Assembly (NCBI RefSeq): GCF_937001465.1
Contig: NC_064565.1
Span: 44,796,089 to 44,860,088 of the forward strand
Length of the DNA: 64,000 nt
Reading direction: 5' to 3'
Source of the DNA: Orcinus orca
Lineage: Eukaryota; Chordata; Mammalia; Artiodactyla; Delphinidae
Each line of letters starts with the position of its first letter. The stretch's first letter is position 1. Made by a program: the position numbers and the translations under genes. Of the stretch, positions 11,864 through 22,690 are shown piece by piece. Under the pieces are notes generated by a model. It was not told the DNA's origin. It ran no database searches and saw only the letters and a list, made by a program, of their open reading frames with translations.

Positions 11864-12129
11864 ATTACTTCAGCCAAAGTTTCATATGCCTTTTGAATGA
11901 AGAGCTCCACATTTAAATCATGAAAGAGTACTTTTAGCATGTTTTGGTGAAGAAACACTCGGAGGCGACTTTGGAGCAACAAAAATGGCTTGGATTTCAA
12001 GAGCGTTGGAATAGGCACAGACGTTAAAAGATTTTTATCTGCATCCCCCAGTGCATTTTGCATGATTTCAGGATTTTTTTTAAATAATGTTCACAGATCT
12101 GTTCCTTGTTTTTTGGACTTTTTGTTTCA
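11864..12129 (-). CDS. Candidate coding exon with a frame break
   Basis: On the minus strand the acceptor TGTCTCTGTCTGATTCCAAG leads into 266 bases ending at the near-ideal donor AT|GTAAGT. The 5' part is open in one frame (SETKSPKNKEQICEHYLK) and the 3' part in another (QSRLRVFLHQNMLKVLFHD, then NVELFIQKAYETLAEV). The switch falls at an A8 run (about 12083-12090), where one base more or less changes the frame. The 3' part has several CpGs in an AT-rich setting. It may be a real exon with a homopolymer error, a decayed exon, or coincidence. Protein not recognised. Confidence 0.35.
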
Positions 12130-12309
12130 CTTGGAATCAGACAGAGACAAGGAAACATAGGAATACAGTTTTTCATGACACAGTAAGAGAACAGCTCCTC
12201 AGTACATGTGTTTCTGCCACCACTAACTTCCTGGATTAACCACAAAATTATAATATTTCTATGTCTTTAAAAAACATATAGAAGATACCATGACTAAATC
12301 ACAGTTTTA

Positions 12310-12472
12310 AGTGACTTATAAATGTTAACTTGTTAAATCATCATAAAAACTCTGTAGACACTAGATTATCCCTATAGAGCAGAGGAAAATGAGGCACAAA
12401 GAAGTTAAATAACTTGCCCAAGATCTCACAGCTACAAAGTGGTGGAGTCATATTTGAACTCAGGTAAGCTTA
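12310..12472 (-). mobile_element. MIR SINE, reverse orientation
   Basis: Antisense MIR landmarks are AATGAGGCACAAAGAAG, TAACTTGCCCAAGATC and TCACAGCTACAAAGTGG. Its right end is interrupted by a CHR-2 SINE whose target duplication starts at 12473. Confidence 0.75.
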
Positions 12473-12486
12473 TACTCTAGGTTTCT

Positions 12487-12700
12487 TTTCTTTTCTTTTT
12501 TTTTTTTGCGGTACGTGGGCCTCTCACTGTTGTGGCCTCTCCCGTTGCAGAGCACAGGCTCTGGACCCGCGGGCTCAGCGGCCATGGCTCACGGGCCCAG
12601 CCGCTCTGCGGCATGTGGGATATTCCCGGACCGGGGCACGAACCCGTGTCCCCTGCATCGGCAGGCGGACTGTCAACCACTGTGCCACCAGGGAAGCCCC
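12487..12700 (-). mobile_element. CHR-2-type cetacean SINE
   Basis: A poly-T head is followed by the reverse complement of the family body (GCGGTACGTGGGCCTCTCAC ... CACCAGGGAAGCCCC). The 14-bp target duplication TACTCTAGGTTTCT lies at 12473-12486 and 12701-12714. The element inserted at the end of an older MIR. It is high in CpG and little decayed, so it is young. Confidence 0.93.
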
Positions 12701-12714
12701 TACTCTAGGTTTCT

Positions 12715-13330
12715 GAACTATAAGACACAGTGTTTCTTTTCCATACAAGAAACTCATTAGTAACTATTTCAATTATTCTGTTTTTTAAATGCCTAGTTTA
12801 AATTCTATGTATGCTACAGCCTTGGAATGTGTTTGGATTACTACTCTTTTATTGGATTTGGTGCAGTACACTATTTCTCAAACACATATCGTAATGAAAT
12901 TCAACTTGGATATATGAACAAATGATGGAAGAGTTTGGTACTCTTTCCATTTTATAAACTTTAAATTAAAATCCATTTTTAAAATTTTTTTCTTTATGGG
13001 AGATAAAGTTGGAAGTTCATAATATACCTCATTAAATTTTAAGGTATTACTTTAATCATATAGCAATAACTGTGGCAAGGGTAATTTGGTTTTCCAATTG
13101 GTAATGTTACCAAGGATTTTCAAACAATGTTTAATATTTACAAGTTTTCACTTATCACACAAATATTATTTATGACCACTTCTAAACTGGACAAAATTTA
13201 TATTTAGCTTATCTATCTGAACCAAAAAGTTATTGACATTATATAAAAGAAAAAAAAAGAACTTTTGAGTAGAAAACAGATATGACTTTTATAAAAGATT
13301 TGGCTTTTATAATAAAGCCAAAATGGAAGA
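12715..13330. other. AT-rich stretch, nothing recognised
   Basis: No recognisable repeat or gene signal. Confidence 0.4.
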
Positions 13331-13395
13331 CAACTTCACTTTCTAAAAGGCAGAGTGCTATTTTTAAACCCTATGGTGTCAAAAATAGTCCCAGT

Positions 13396-13605
13396 CGGGC
13401 TTCCCTGGTGGCGCAGTGGTTGAGAGTACGCCTGCCGATGCAGGGGACATGGGTTCGTGCCCCGGTCCGGGAAGATCCCACATGCCGCGGAGCGGCTGGG
13501 CCCGTGAGCCATGGCCGCTGAGCCTGCGTGTCCGGGGCCTGTACTCCGCCGCAGGAGAGGTCACAACAGTGAGAGGCCCGCGTACCGCAAAAAAAAAAAA
13601 AAAAA
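13396..13605 (+). mobile_element. CHR-2-type cetacean SINE
   Basis: It starts with GGGCTTCCCTGGTGGCGCAG and ends GCCCGCGTACCGC plus an A-tail of about 18. The internal promoter B-box region reads GGTTCGTGCCC. A 9-bp duplication AGTCCCAGT flanks it (13387-13395, 13606-13614). It is oriented opposite to the copy 0.7 kb to the left. Confidence 0.93.
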
Positions 13606-13790
13606 AGTCCCAGTTGGGCTGCCTGGATTTGTGCCTTTGACCAAGTTACCTACCTCCCTGTGTCTACTTCCCAGTTAATAAAATGATCACAGTAACTGTG
13701 GAACCACAAGAATGAAGTGATTCAGTATGTAAAGCATTTAGAATAGTGCCTACAACACACTAGTGAGATTTTGTTGCCGTTGGAATAATT
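13606..13790 (+). mobile_element. MIR fragment split by a SINE
   Basis: The text GGGCTGCCTGGATTTGTGCC ... CCAAGTTACCTACC ... AAAGCATTTAGAATAGTGCC follows the MIR core and tail in sense orientation. The CHR-2 SINE at 13396 sits at its left edge. Confidence 0.55.
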
Positions 13791-14008
13791 GCTGGTGGTG
13801 GGGAGGAGGGAGAAGAGGAGGACTAGGTGTGGGAGAGCTTTCCTGGACTGTGACCCAAGTGTGCTAAGAGCAGATAATACAAGTCAACGTTATGTTAGTG
13901 AAACCTACTCCAAATGTTGCTATCAACTGTTCTCTCATAGAGAATATTTGATGATTAAATAAAATGTGCAGTTTCATGTAAATGGTAAAGATGTGTGGTA
14001 AAATCATT

Positions 14009-14400
14009 GTATTCGTTTACTACGGCTGCCATAACAAAATACCACAGACTGGGTAGCTTAAACAAAAGGAATTTATTTTCTAACCGTTCTGTAGACTAGA
14101 CGTCCAAGATCCAGCTGTTGGCAGGTTTAGTTTCTTCTGAGGTCTTTCTCCTTGGTTTGCAGATGGCCACTTTCTCACTGTGTCCTCACATAGTATTTCA
14201 TCTGTCTGTGCTCATCCTTGGTCTCTGTGTCTGAATTTCCTCTTCAGTCGGATTGGAGTAGGGCCCACCCTAATGACCTCATTTTACTTAATTACGTATT
14301 TAAAGTGCCTATCTCCATATGTAGTCACATCCTGAGGTACTGGGAGTTAGGGCTTCAGCACATGAATTATTTATATAAAAAAATGCAATTCAGCCTTTAA
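14009..14400 (-). mobile_element. MLT1-type LTR (ERVL-MaLR), reverse orientation
   Basis: The sequence begins GTATTCGTTTACTACGGCTG (antisense LTR end) and contains CACAGACTGGGTAGCTTAAA, TGTGTCCTCACATAG and CACCCTAATGACCTC. It ends in a decayed version of the antisense LTR start (GAATTATTT ... CAATTCAGCC). It appears to be a solo LTR, with no internal retroviral sequence beside it. Confidence 0.7.
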
Positions 14401-15217
14401 GAATCATATTTAGGGCAAATGAATTTAAGACTAATGACTAAATGTCTGGACCAACTTTGAAATGTCACCATCTCCTTTCAAAGTTTCAATCTTGAAATTG
14501 ATGGGTATCTGTCTTTTAGGATTACCTGTTGTGATATGAATGTCATCTAAGGAAATGGATTGACTATAATATAATCGCTGTGCTCACTCAGAATGAACTT
14601 ATTTTAAAAATATGATGGAAACTTTTGAAATAGAGTTTTGACTCCATATATTTAGAACTGAAATGACCACTAGTTAGAAAATTGTGTTTACTTTTTATCC
14701 CCTCACTTTAAGAACTGATGTGAGAAAGTTATAAAATTTTCCTTCTATAGACCCTTGGGAACTTAGGGACACTAAAGGCCCTTTCTGAAAAAAAATTACT
14801 CAAAGTTATAGATATTTTACTCATTTATGGGGTATTAGTAGACATGAGGAATGTTTTTTGGATCAATGATGTTATCCACCAAAGCTACAAAACTAACAAT
14901 TGGTTATTGGACACCATTTATATGAGGAATGAAATGTCATTCCCCGTGTTACTTCCAGTCAGTCAAATTGTTTCTTAGTACTCAATGCTGTTGTATTTTG
15001 TACCATTGAGGTGCAGATATATTTTCAAGATTCCTCTGTTATTTATTACACTGGCCCAAACAAAACAAATCAAAACCTTTTCTGATGGCATCAAGATTGC
15101 TGTGCATCATTAATAAAGGTATTATCATAAAAAGAGTTTCATTTTAGTCAAGTGAATGAAACGGGAAAATATATATACTCCTTTGTTTAGCACAGTATTT
15201 TCTAAAAGCTGAATTAT
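14401..15217. other. AT-rich stretch, nothing recognised
   Basis: No repeat or exon signal recognised. Confidence 0.4.
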
Positions 15218-15230
15218 AAAGTGTATTATT

Positions 15231-15554
15231 ATTATTATTTACATCTTTATTGGAGTATAATTGCTTTACAATGGTGTGTTAGTTTCTGCTTTACAACAAA
15301 GTGAATCAGTCATACATATACATATGTTCCCATATCTCCTCTCTCTTGCGTCTCCCTCCCACCCTCCCTATCCCACCCCTCCAGGCGGTCACAAAGCACC
15401 GAGCTGGTCTCCCTGTGCTATGCGGCTGCTTCCCACTAGCTATCTACCTTACGTTTGGTGGTGTATATATGTCCATGCCACTCTCTCACTTTGTCACAGC
15501 TTACCCTTCCCCCTCCCCATATCCTCAAGTCCATTCTTTTGCACTGCTGGTGGG
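15231..15554 (-). mobile_element. Young L1 3'-UTR insertion with a tiny 5' inversion
   Basis: An antisense L1 3' UTR (TTTATTGGAGTATAATTGC ... GCGGCTGCTTCCCACTAGC) is flanked by a 13-bp duplication AAAGTGTATTATT at 15218-15230 and 15555-15567. The last 16 bases before the right duplication (15539-15554) match L1 ORF2-end sequence in the opposite orientation, as expected from twin priming. Only the 3' UTR was copied, so there is no coding part. Confidence 0.85.
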
Positions 15555-15567
15555 AAAGTGTATTATT

Positions 15568-16304
15568 TTTAATGAAGAGCAAACCAAGGATGAATTAGCC
15601 ATGGTATATCAGTATAATGCATATGTTACAAGGGAAGCAGAAGATTTAATAGTTATGTTTGCAAATATAAACCAGAGAATATTCATTTGTTATTTTCAAA
15701 TTTAGTTTACTATACAACTTAGAGGACTCGAGATATCAAGTGGGAACAACTGGTGATATTGCTTGGCTTTTTTTTTTTTTTGAGTCTTCAAATAAATGTC
15801 TTTTCTGCCACTCTAGAGAATGTATGTCAATTTAAAAACAGTTAAAAAATATATTGAGATGAAAAAGATTTCCATACTTGGAACATGAAGGAAACATTTT
15901 TTTGTATTCTGTTTTGGAATTAAGGTTCCATTTCATTCTCCTTGCATTTTCTGTAACATGAAATGTTACTGACATTGCATTGTCTTCCTCTTGTTGTTTT
16001 TCCAGCTCCTCCATTCACTAATGGCTCTTTCTCCCAGCATGCTTTCTGGAAAAAGAATTGATTTTCAGAATACTTTTTTCTCTTATTTGCCCTTTTCACT
16101 GTCTTTTTGAATAAAACTTCAGTAGAATTTCAACATATCTTTATGGAACTGCTCCGCACCAGGGATTGAGTCAACCTTGTTTGTTCTTCCCTCCTTTTGC
16201 CTTTCCCCTTTCCCCACCACAGCAACCATTGGATGCTGCTTAGAAACCCTAGGGAACTAGGAGCAAGATATGAATGTGACTGCTCCAAGCATTACAGAGG
16301 TGTT
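15568..16304. other. AT-rich stretch, nothing recognised
   Basis: A T14 run sits at about 15768-15781. Nothing else is identifiable. Confidence 0.4.
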
Positions 16305-16319
16305 TATTTACCTCTTCTT

Positions 16320-16681
16320 TTTTTTATATATAAATTTATTTGTTTTATTTTATTTATTTTTGGCTGCGTTGGGTCTTCGTTTCTGTGCACAGGCTTTCTC
16401 TAGTTGTGGTGAACGGGGGCTACTCTCCCTTGAGGTGCACGGGCTTCTCATTGCAGTGGCTTCTCGTTGCGTAGCACGGGCTCTAGGCGCACAGGCTTCA
16501 GTAGTTGTGGCATGCAGGCTCAGTAATTGTGGCTCAGGGGCTCTAGAGCACCAGCTCAGTAGTTGCGGCACATGAGCTTAGTTGCTCCGTGGCACGTGGG
16601 ACCTTCCCGGACCAGGGATCGAACCCATGTCCCCTGCATTGGCAGGCTGATTCTTAACCATTTTGCCACCAGGGAAGTCCC
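16320..16681 (-). mobile_element. Long tRNA-derived SINE (CHR-2 long form)
   Basis: A T-rich head, then TTTTTGGCTGCGTTGGGTC and the GTTGCTCCGTGGCACGTGGG part, ending GCCACCAGGGAAGTCCC. The 15-bp target duplication TATTTACCTCTTCTT is at 16305-16319 and 16682-16696. It is more diverged than the short CHR-2 copies. Confidence 0.9.
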
Positions 16682-16696
16682 TATTTACCTCTTCTT

Positions 16697-18215
16697 ATTC
16701 TTTCAGTTTTCTCAAACTTCCCCAAGTCCAATTCTCATGACGAGCAATTTAATAGATACAAAAGCCATATCTGGGTGGATTTAGATGTAGATAAGTGTGG
16801 CATACTTTCCCCACTATTCAACCTGTATTTCTCAGGTTCCTTGAACTTACACTGTGTCCTTCTGCATTCATATTTTTTTCCCCATGATTTTCCCTCTAAG
16901 TGGTAAACAACTTCTTCTATCTGCCTTTTGAGAAGCCATATATCCTTTGGTGGTCATCTCAAGTATTCCAACTATCATTCCACGGTGCTTTCCAACTAAA
17001 TGAGATTCAAAGATGTTCATGACTGTAATCTTACCCTTCCTTGTAATATAATCCAAAGTATACTTGTGTTAATTGGTCAAAAAACTCCTTGAGTGGAGGG
17101 AAGAATGTTCAGGAAAAGACTTAGGCATTTGTCCACACCATTTCTTCAGTTTGGAAAGTTAAGAAATTTAAAAAAGAGAGTGGCTGATATTGCCATGAAA
17201 TGCATGAAAGTGAGATGAGAAGAGCCTTGAAGATAACCAATATTTAAGATACAGTAAAGGAGGCCAATCAGAGAGAGTAAGAAGAAACACACACATATCA
17301 CATATCTATATTCTTTACTGATAAATAAGGTAAGTACAATCTACATGAATATAGTTCATACAAAATGTGTACCAGGCAGAACAGAAATATTGAGAAGATA
17401 TAATAAAGAAACTACAAATTATTGTATTCAGTTGCTTTTGGGTGGATAGGGGTTACTTAAATATGAACTCATGAGTGGTCCTGGTGTACACCACAGACTG
17501 CTGGTATTCTAGAATTTGAATTGTGGTGCTGTATGGCTACAATTGAGAAAAATGGCAGTCTTCTCATTTTACAGAAGAAGCAATGTACTGTATAAATTCT
17601 TCTTGCATCTAAATGGATGTTTTGCCATTTTCTCTTATTCCTTTGATTCCACAGCTTGTCTGCTAGCAAACGTAGTCTTTTATATAAATATTGATGGGAA
17701 AATTTGAGGAGGTTGGTGACATTTATAATAGACAAGTGTTTTGCATGGCTACATGTTCTTCTTATTTTTAAAATATTAATTTAAAATATATTTATGTTTT
17801 CTGATATTAGTATTGCTATAACCTGTAAGATTGAGGAAAAGATATCTCTAGGTGAGTTTGAGATATTTTTTAACTCAAGTAGGAGAACAACTAGTCAAAC
17901 ATATTTGAAAGGATAATTTTCAAAAAGTGAGGTGGCATGCTCCATGAAAAATGGGGAAATCCTGGAGAAAACATGTTATCCAAAATTTGCCTTGGTGTGA
18001 ATAAGAGGGTTTTAAACGAAACTATGTTATCTTCTCTTGATTTAGAGTGATTCGTGATTCGTCAAATATTTGTTGATGTGAATGTTAACTTTTGCTGTTA
18101 TTGGTTGTCCTGTGTTATATTGTTTTCATAACCCTTAATTAGCTGAAGGCTCAGAGATTATTTTACATTTTGTAAAATATATTACTTCTGTGGAAAATGG
18201 TACATTTTTTGTCTT
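16697..18215. other. AT-rich stretch, nothing recognised
   Basis: Short open frames on the minus strand at about 16868-17056 and 17469-17735 lack convincing splice or repeat context. Confidence 0.4.
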
Positions 18216-18219
18216 TGGT

Positions 18220-18340
18220 TTCAATTCAGTTTTTAAAATGTTTATTAAGTACTCATTATGTGAAAAGTACTGTGTTTGCAGCTCTAGGAAATGCAAAGAT
18301 ACAATTTCAGACTATCTCCTGGAGTAGATACACTCAAATA
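18220..18340 (-). mobile_element. L2 LINE 3'-end fragment, reverse
   Basis: TTTATTAAGTACTCATTATG and GAAATGCAAAGATAC are decayed forms of the antisense L2 end ('tttattgagcacctactatgtg ... ggatacaaagat'). Confidence 0.5.
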
Positions 18341-19921
18341 CCCTTAACTCTGATAAAATCAGACTGGGAAGTATACTCTATATGAGTAAAAACAGCAAGT
18401 TAAGACATGCTAGGAGCATTCTTCAGTTGAAGTGATTCTCTCAAGTGTGAAAGTGATAAATAATTTTGGAGACGGTAACCTGCTATATTCTTGAAATCTT
18501 TATACTTTAAGCACATCATTATTCATTTCAACATTGTTAGAGAATAAGGATTTGTGCATACATAAATTTTCCAGACAACTGTTGCTTACCTCCTCAAACA
18601 CCAATTCTTTTTTCAAGCATGATTTTTAAAATTTACTTAAAAAGTAAAATAGAACAATATAAAAAATGAAAACAAAATTGTTAAAATCTCACTGCTGGGA
18701 CTTCTAGCTTTAGCTTTGACATAAAGAGCTTGAGACTTTTTCTTAGTTGTATAATATTGCAATAAGAAAAAGCACAAGGATTTCTGAGTATTAGATTTCT
18801 TTCTAACCAGCAAGCCCAGAAGTTACCGTGTACCTAGGGCCTAATAGTAATCAGGCTAAAGTGAAGAACTCTTTGGCCCCAGAGGAAATTAAACCCACTA
18901 TTTCTTTGAATTTACTTTGTTTGTTGGAATATCATGGGGCTCTTATATGAGGAAAACACTAAGGATACATATTTACTTTATCTAGGAATCTGAATTGTGT
19001 GAGTTTGCTTTACGAAAGGCTTTATTGGAAAAGAGGAGCAAAGGGATCTTGGAAACTAGAATTACTTTCTTTGGAAAATACTAACTCTACGTGTTATGAT
19101 CGTAATAGACTTGAATAGGGATAGAAGCCTGCTCTGATTGTTGAGATAATGCATTCAAAAAAGCCTTGAAATATACAAAACACCATTCAAAGGTTAGATA
19201 TCATTATTTTATTAAAACATAAACTCTTCCTGACAAAATGAAGAATTAGCCATAAAGCATACATAGAGAAAATAATTTTGTTTATCCTCTGTTCTCAGCA
19301 TTATGGATATGTATATTTACCCAGGTATTCCACATTGTCCTCTAGAATCTAAAATCTTTGTTGACATTCTGTGTAGAAATGTGTAATTTTGACACTGAAG
19401 AGCCCAAACAGGAAAGGCTTTGGATATTCAAAATAAATAGGTAGGTAGAAGAAAAAAATTTAAAGGCAGTGTGATGGAGAGAATAAAGATTTGTGACAGA
19501 GAGCATTTGAAGCAAAATTTAAGTAAATAAAATGAATACTAATGTGATCAGAATTCTCTAGTGAGAATATTATTAATAATACATCCTAATATTTTAGAAA
19601 TTCAGAGAAATCAAGTTCCATCCAGTCTGTTCAATAACAAGCAGCTGTTTTACTATATGTAGGAAAAGGGGAAGGCAACTGATCTGTTTCATAAATACCA
19701 CTGAAATCATGGGGCATGATCTTGGCTCCCTTTCATGAACAGATAGATACCAGATAGTATTCTGACAAAAGTCCAAAAATAGCACAACTTTCAAGACAGG
19801 TTGACCAAATTACACAAAGAAATACAAAGAACTAAAAAGATATCCTATTTTGCCTTCACAGGTAATACAGTCATGTATGGAACAAACCTGAACTTTAGTG
19901 AATCTAACTTTGACAACCAAA
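18341..19921. other. AT-rich stretch, nothing recognised
   Basis: No repeat family or exon signal recognised. Confidence 0.4.
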
Positions 19922-20139
19922 TTACTAGGGAAATAGGGCAACAGACACCAAATATAACTTGTACCTTCTTCTGACACTTTTAATGTTTTCCTAATTATAT
20001 TGTTGCATGAACTTCAATTATCTCCTCCACTTACTAGGGAAATAGAGCAACAGGCACCAAACATAACTTGTACCTTCTTCTGACACTTTTGATGTTTTCC
20101 TAATTATATTGTTGGATGAACTTCAATTATCTCCTCCAC
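19922..20139. repeat. Tandem duplication, 2 x 109 bp
   Basis: Copy 1 (19922-20030) and copy 2 (20031-20139) are adjacent, in direct orientation and gap-free, differing at 5 of 109 positions by my count. The unit is single-copy-looking AT-rich DNA, not a known satellite. Confidence 0.93.
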
Positions 20140-21105
20140 TTGCTTTCATTATTCCTGTTAATACTCGTCCTGAAATGGACACTCTTAAATTACTCTGAGG
20201 CTTGCCAAATGAATGATTAGCGAGGCAGGATGATAGATACACTAACATTTAGCTATTTCGTTTGTCTTTCATTTCTCACTGTAATTTTGTTGTGAGGTTA
20301 TGTACTTTGCAGAAAGTTGCCCCCCCTTCAGAAAACTCAAACAGCTTTATAAGGGTAATCATAAAATTTAAGAGTGTTTCCTTCTTTTTGATTACTAAGA
20401 TTCTGGGGTTTGAGGGGATGAGTTTCCAATTAGAAGGCATATGTTTTCAAATCTATATGCCTCCAAAGGTGGTGGTCCTAGCAGAGAAAAGCTCTCTGGA
20501 ATGTACAGCAGGAGTTGAGTAAGAGTCCGGAGGGTTCTGCTAGGGAGTTTTTGCTCCTTCTGCCTCGGAATGGGATAGTGGGAGGACCCCAGCAAGGTAA
20601 GAGGGTGATCTTTGAATAAATCAGAAAAGTACCTCAATAGAGATGACTAGCATTTGGATTTCGACAGCCTTAGTTAAATAAGACTTTGAACTTATCCTCT
20701 TGTTTCTCCTCACCTTCTTCAGTCTGGGGAGTCAGAAGATGTCAAGTGATAAGAGGCTAGGAGGAGGTGGAACTTAAAGGAGGAGGGGAAAACACAGGGA
20801 AGAATACCAAAAAAAAGGGAAGTCCCGCCTCCACTGTCGGCCTCTGGAAATTATTAGTTGTGCCTGATCTAGGGCAGTATTGCAGTTTCAATTGGTTAAG
20901 ATTAAAGTTTTAGTAGTTTAAAATATGTAATATAAGAACTGCTTGTTAATTAACTTCTTAAAGTGGTTAAAAATCAAAAGTATGTGCCCCAATTTCTGTC
21001 CAGGGAAGAGGAGGAAAGGGGCATACAAAGTTCATTTTGGAAAACTATAATGTTAAAAACGTAAAGTTTCTTATTGCTCGTTGAACTTTCTGAGTCCATC
21101 CTGTT
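20140..21105. other. Mixed stretch, nothing firmly recognised
   Basis: The sequence is a little richer in G+C around 20450-20850. A donor-like CAAG|GTAAGAG occurs near 20597 on the plus strand, but no open frame leads to it. Confidence 0.35.
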
Positions 21106-21109
21106 CAGC

Positions 21110-21290
21110 GAACTGTTGACACATGCTTTACCTCATTTAATTTTCATGAGGTGGATTATATTATTATCATTTTAAATAATGTGAGTCGAAGAGAGATTAC
21201 AGGACCTGTCTGAATTCATACAGCTAGTGATTAACTAAATCAGATTTTGAAACTAGACTCTGACCAAGAAATCTGCTCTTTTAACCAATA
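21110..21290 (-). mobile_element. MIR SINE fragment, reverse
   Basis: Antisense MIR order: TTTACCTCATTTAATTTTCA, GTGGATTATATTATTATCAT, then CATACAGCTAGTGATTAA and CTGCTCTTTTAACCA. Confidence 0.6.
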
Positions 21291-21773
21291 TGGATAGGTG
21301 TCAGAGCTGGTAGAATAGGAAGTAAGGAAGTACAACTGTAGAGAACAGAAATCTAAAAGCTCTGAGGGAGATAAAGGCAGGAGAGTTAAAGCAGGGGTCT
21401 GGGAACCAGGGCATCCAAGCAGAGACCAGAAAGCCTTTAGTATTATTTGACAAGAACAAGTCACATTTTTTCACAGCCAAGGATGGTGATTCAAGCCGAA
21501 AGTACACCAGATCAAAATGGTTAATCAGCAAGATGCCTAATAGAATGGGACAAATGCACTGGCAAACAGAATTTATTTATTCATTCGAGAAAAATACATT
21601 AAAAATATCTAAACCTGCAATTACGGGCCAGGTTCTATGTTACTCCCTGAGATTAAATTAATCTAAAAAGCAAATAAAAGCTCCAGTCCTTATGCAGCTT
21701 CTTCAGAAGGCAAAGTGGAATTAGAAGTGGACAGTTTTTTCTTGAACTTTTTTTTTGGTATTGGCTTGTTATG

Positions 21774-21799
21774 TATTTTAGATTTCTCAATCTAAAATA
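21774..21799. repeat. Short hairpin, 11-bp arms, 4-nt loop
   Basis: TATTTTAGATT and AATCTAAAATA are exact reverse complements around TCTC. It sits just left of an old L1 3' end. Confidence 0.85.
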
Positions 21800-21807
21800 T
21801 TTTCTTT

Positions 21808-22196
21808 CTTTTTCCTCTATTTTATTGAGGTGTAATTGACATTCGGCACTCTATAAGTGTAAGGTGTGCAGCATAATGATTTGATTTACAAAACTTCATG
21901 AAATGATTTTTTACAGTGAGTTTAGAGAACATCATCTTGTATAGATACAAAATTAAAAAATAGAAAACCCTTTTTTCCTTGTGATGAGAACTCTTAGGAT
22001 TTCCTCTCTTCACAACTTTCATATATAACATACAGCAGTGTTAATAATATTTACCATGTTACACATTACATCCCTAGTACTTATTTATCTTATAGCTAGA
22101 AGTTTGTACCTTTTGATTACCTTTCTCCACTTCCCCTCCCTTCACCCCCCACCTTTCGTAACCTCTTTTTCTATGAGTTTGTTTGTTTGTTTGTTT
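21808..22196 (-). mobile_element. Ancient L1 3' UTR, reverse
   Basis: TTTATTGAGGTGTAATTGACA is the antisense L1M 3' end. It is followed by CCTTGTGATGAGAACTCTTA, ACACATTACATCCC and GAAGTTTGTACC, which occur in that order in old mammalian L1 3' UTRs. A (GTTT)n run closes it at 22176-22196. Confidence 0.7.
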
Positions 22197-22224
22197 TTCA
22201 TTTTTAGTTTATAGGGCTTCCCAA

Positions 22225-22690
22225 CTGTAGGTACATACAAATCAATTTTCAGATCTGTTGCACAGCAGTCCACCGTGGTCCACTTGACGTCTTACATGTG
22301 TTGCAGAATGTGCCAAACCATCCTTTACCTATGCCCCTTCTCAGGATTGTTTATGCAGCTGCTGATTCTGAAAAGTAGGGAAATGCATCCTAGGAGTGCA
22401 TCACTTAGTCCTGAACTAGACTTGGTCTCCCTCTGGGCAGAGCAGAAACTCACCTCCTGCTTGCATGTAAGAGCAGAGGATTCCCTGAGCTCAGAGTTCC
22501 TCTCTGATGGCATGTCCCACTGCACTTACAACTCCACATAGACCTTTCGGTTACCTTGTGGAATTTAGGGCTCAGGGAACTAGAGCACCGATGCTCAAAC
22601 TTTGGCTACTGATTTTGCTGTGAGTAATAAAGTTAATTGTCCTCGATCCAGGAGTCCTGTGTCTTCTGTGAGAATCCATGGAGCTGTGAC
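22225..22690 (+). mobile_element. Possible solo LTR
   Basis: A GC-richer block with AATAAA at about 22627, followed by a GATCCAGGAGTCCTGTGTC segment resembling retroviral R-U5 sequence, ending near GCTGTGACA. It starts with TG and ends with CA, but no flanking duplication is visible. Family unknown; it could be unique sequence. Confidence 0.3.

Noticed and set aside
12477..12760. Open frames on both strands rich in P, G and R
   Set aside because: They lie wholly in a CHR-2 SINE. The same applies to 13282-13640, 27423-27909, 36022-36341 and 39916-40331.
19922..20139. Possible CRISPR-like or satellite array
   Set aside because: Only two adjacent copies with no spacer. No CRISPR array would be expected in a mammalian genome and none was seen.
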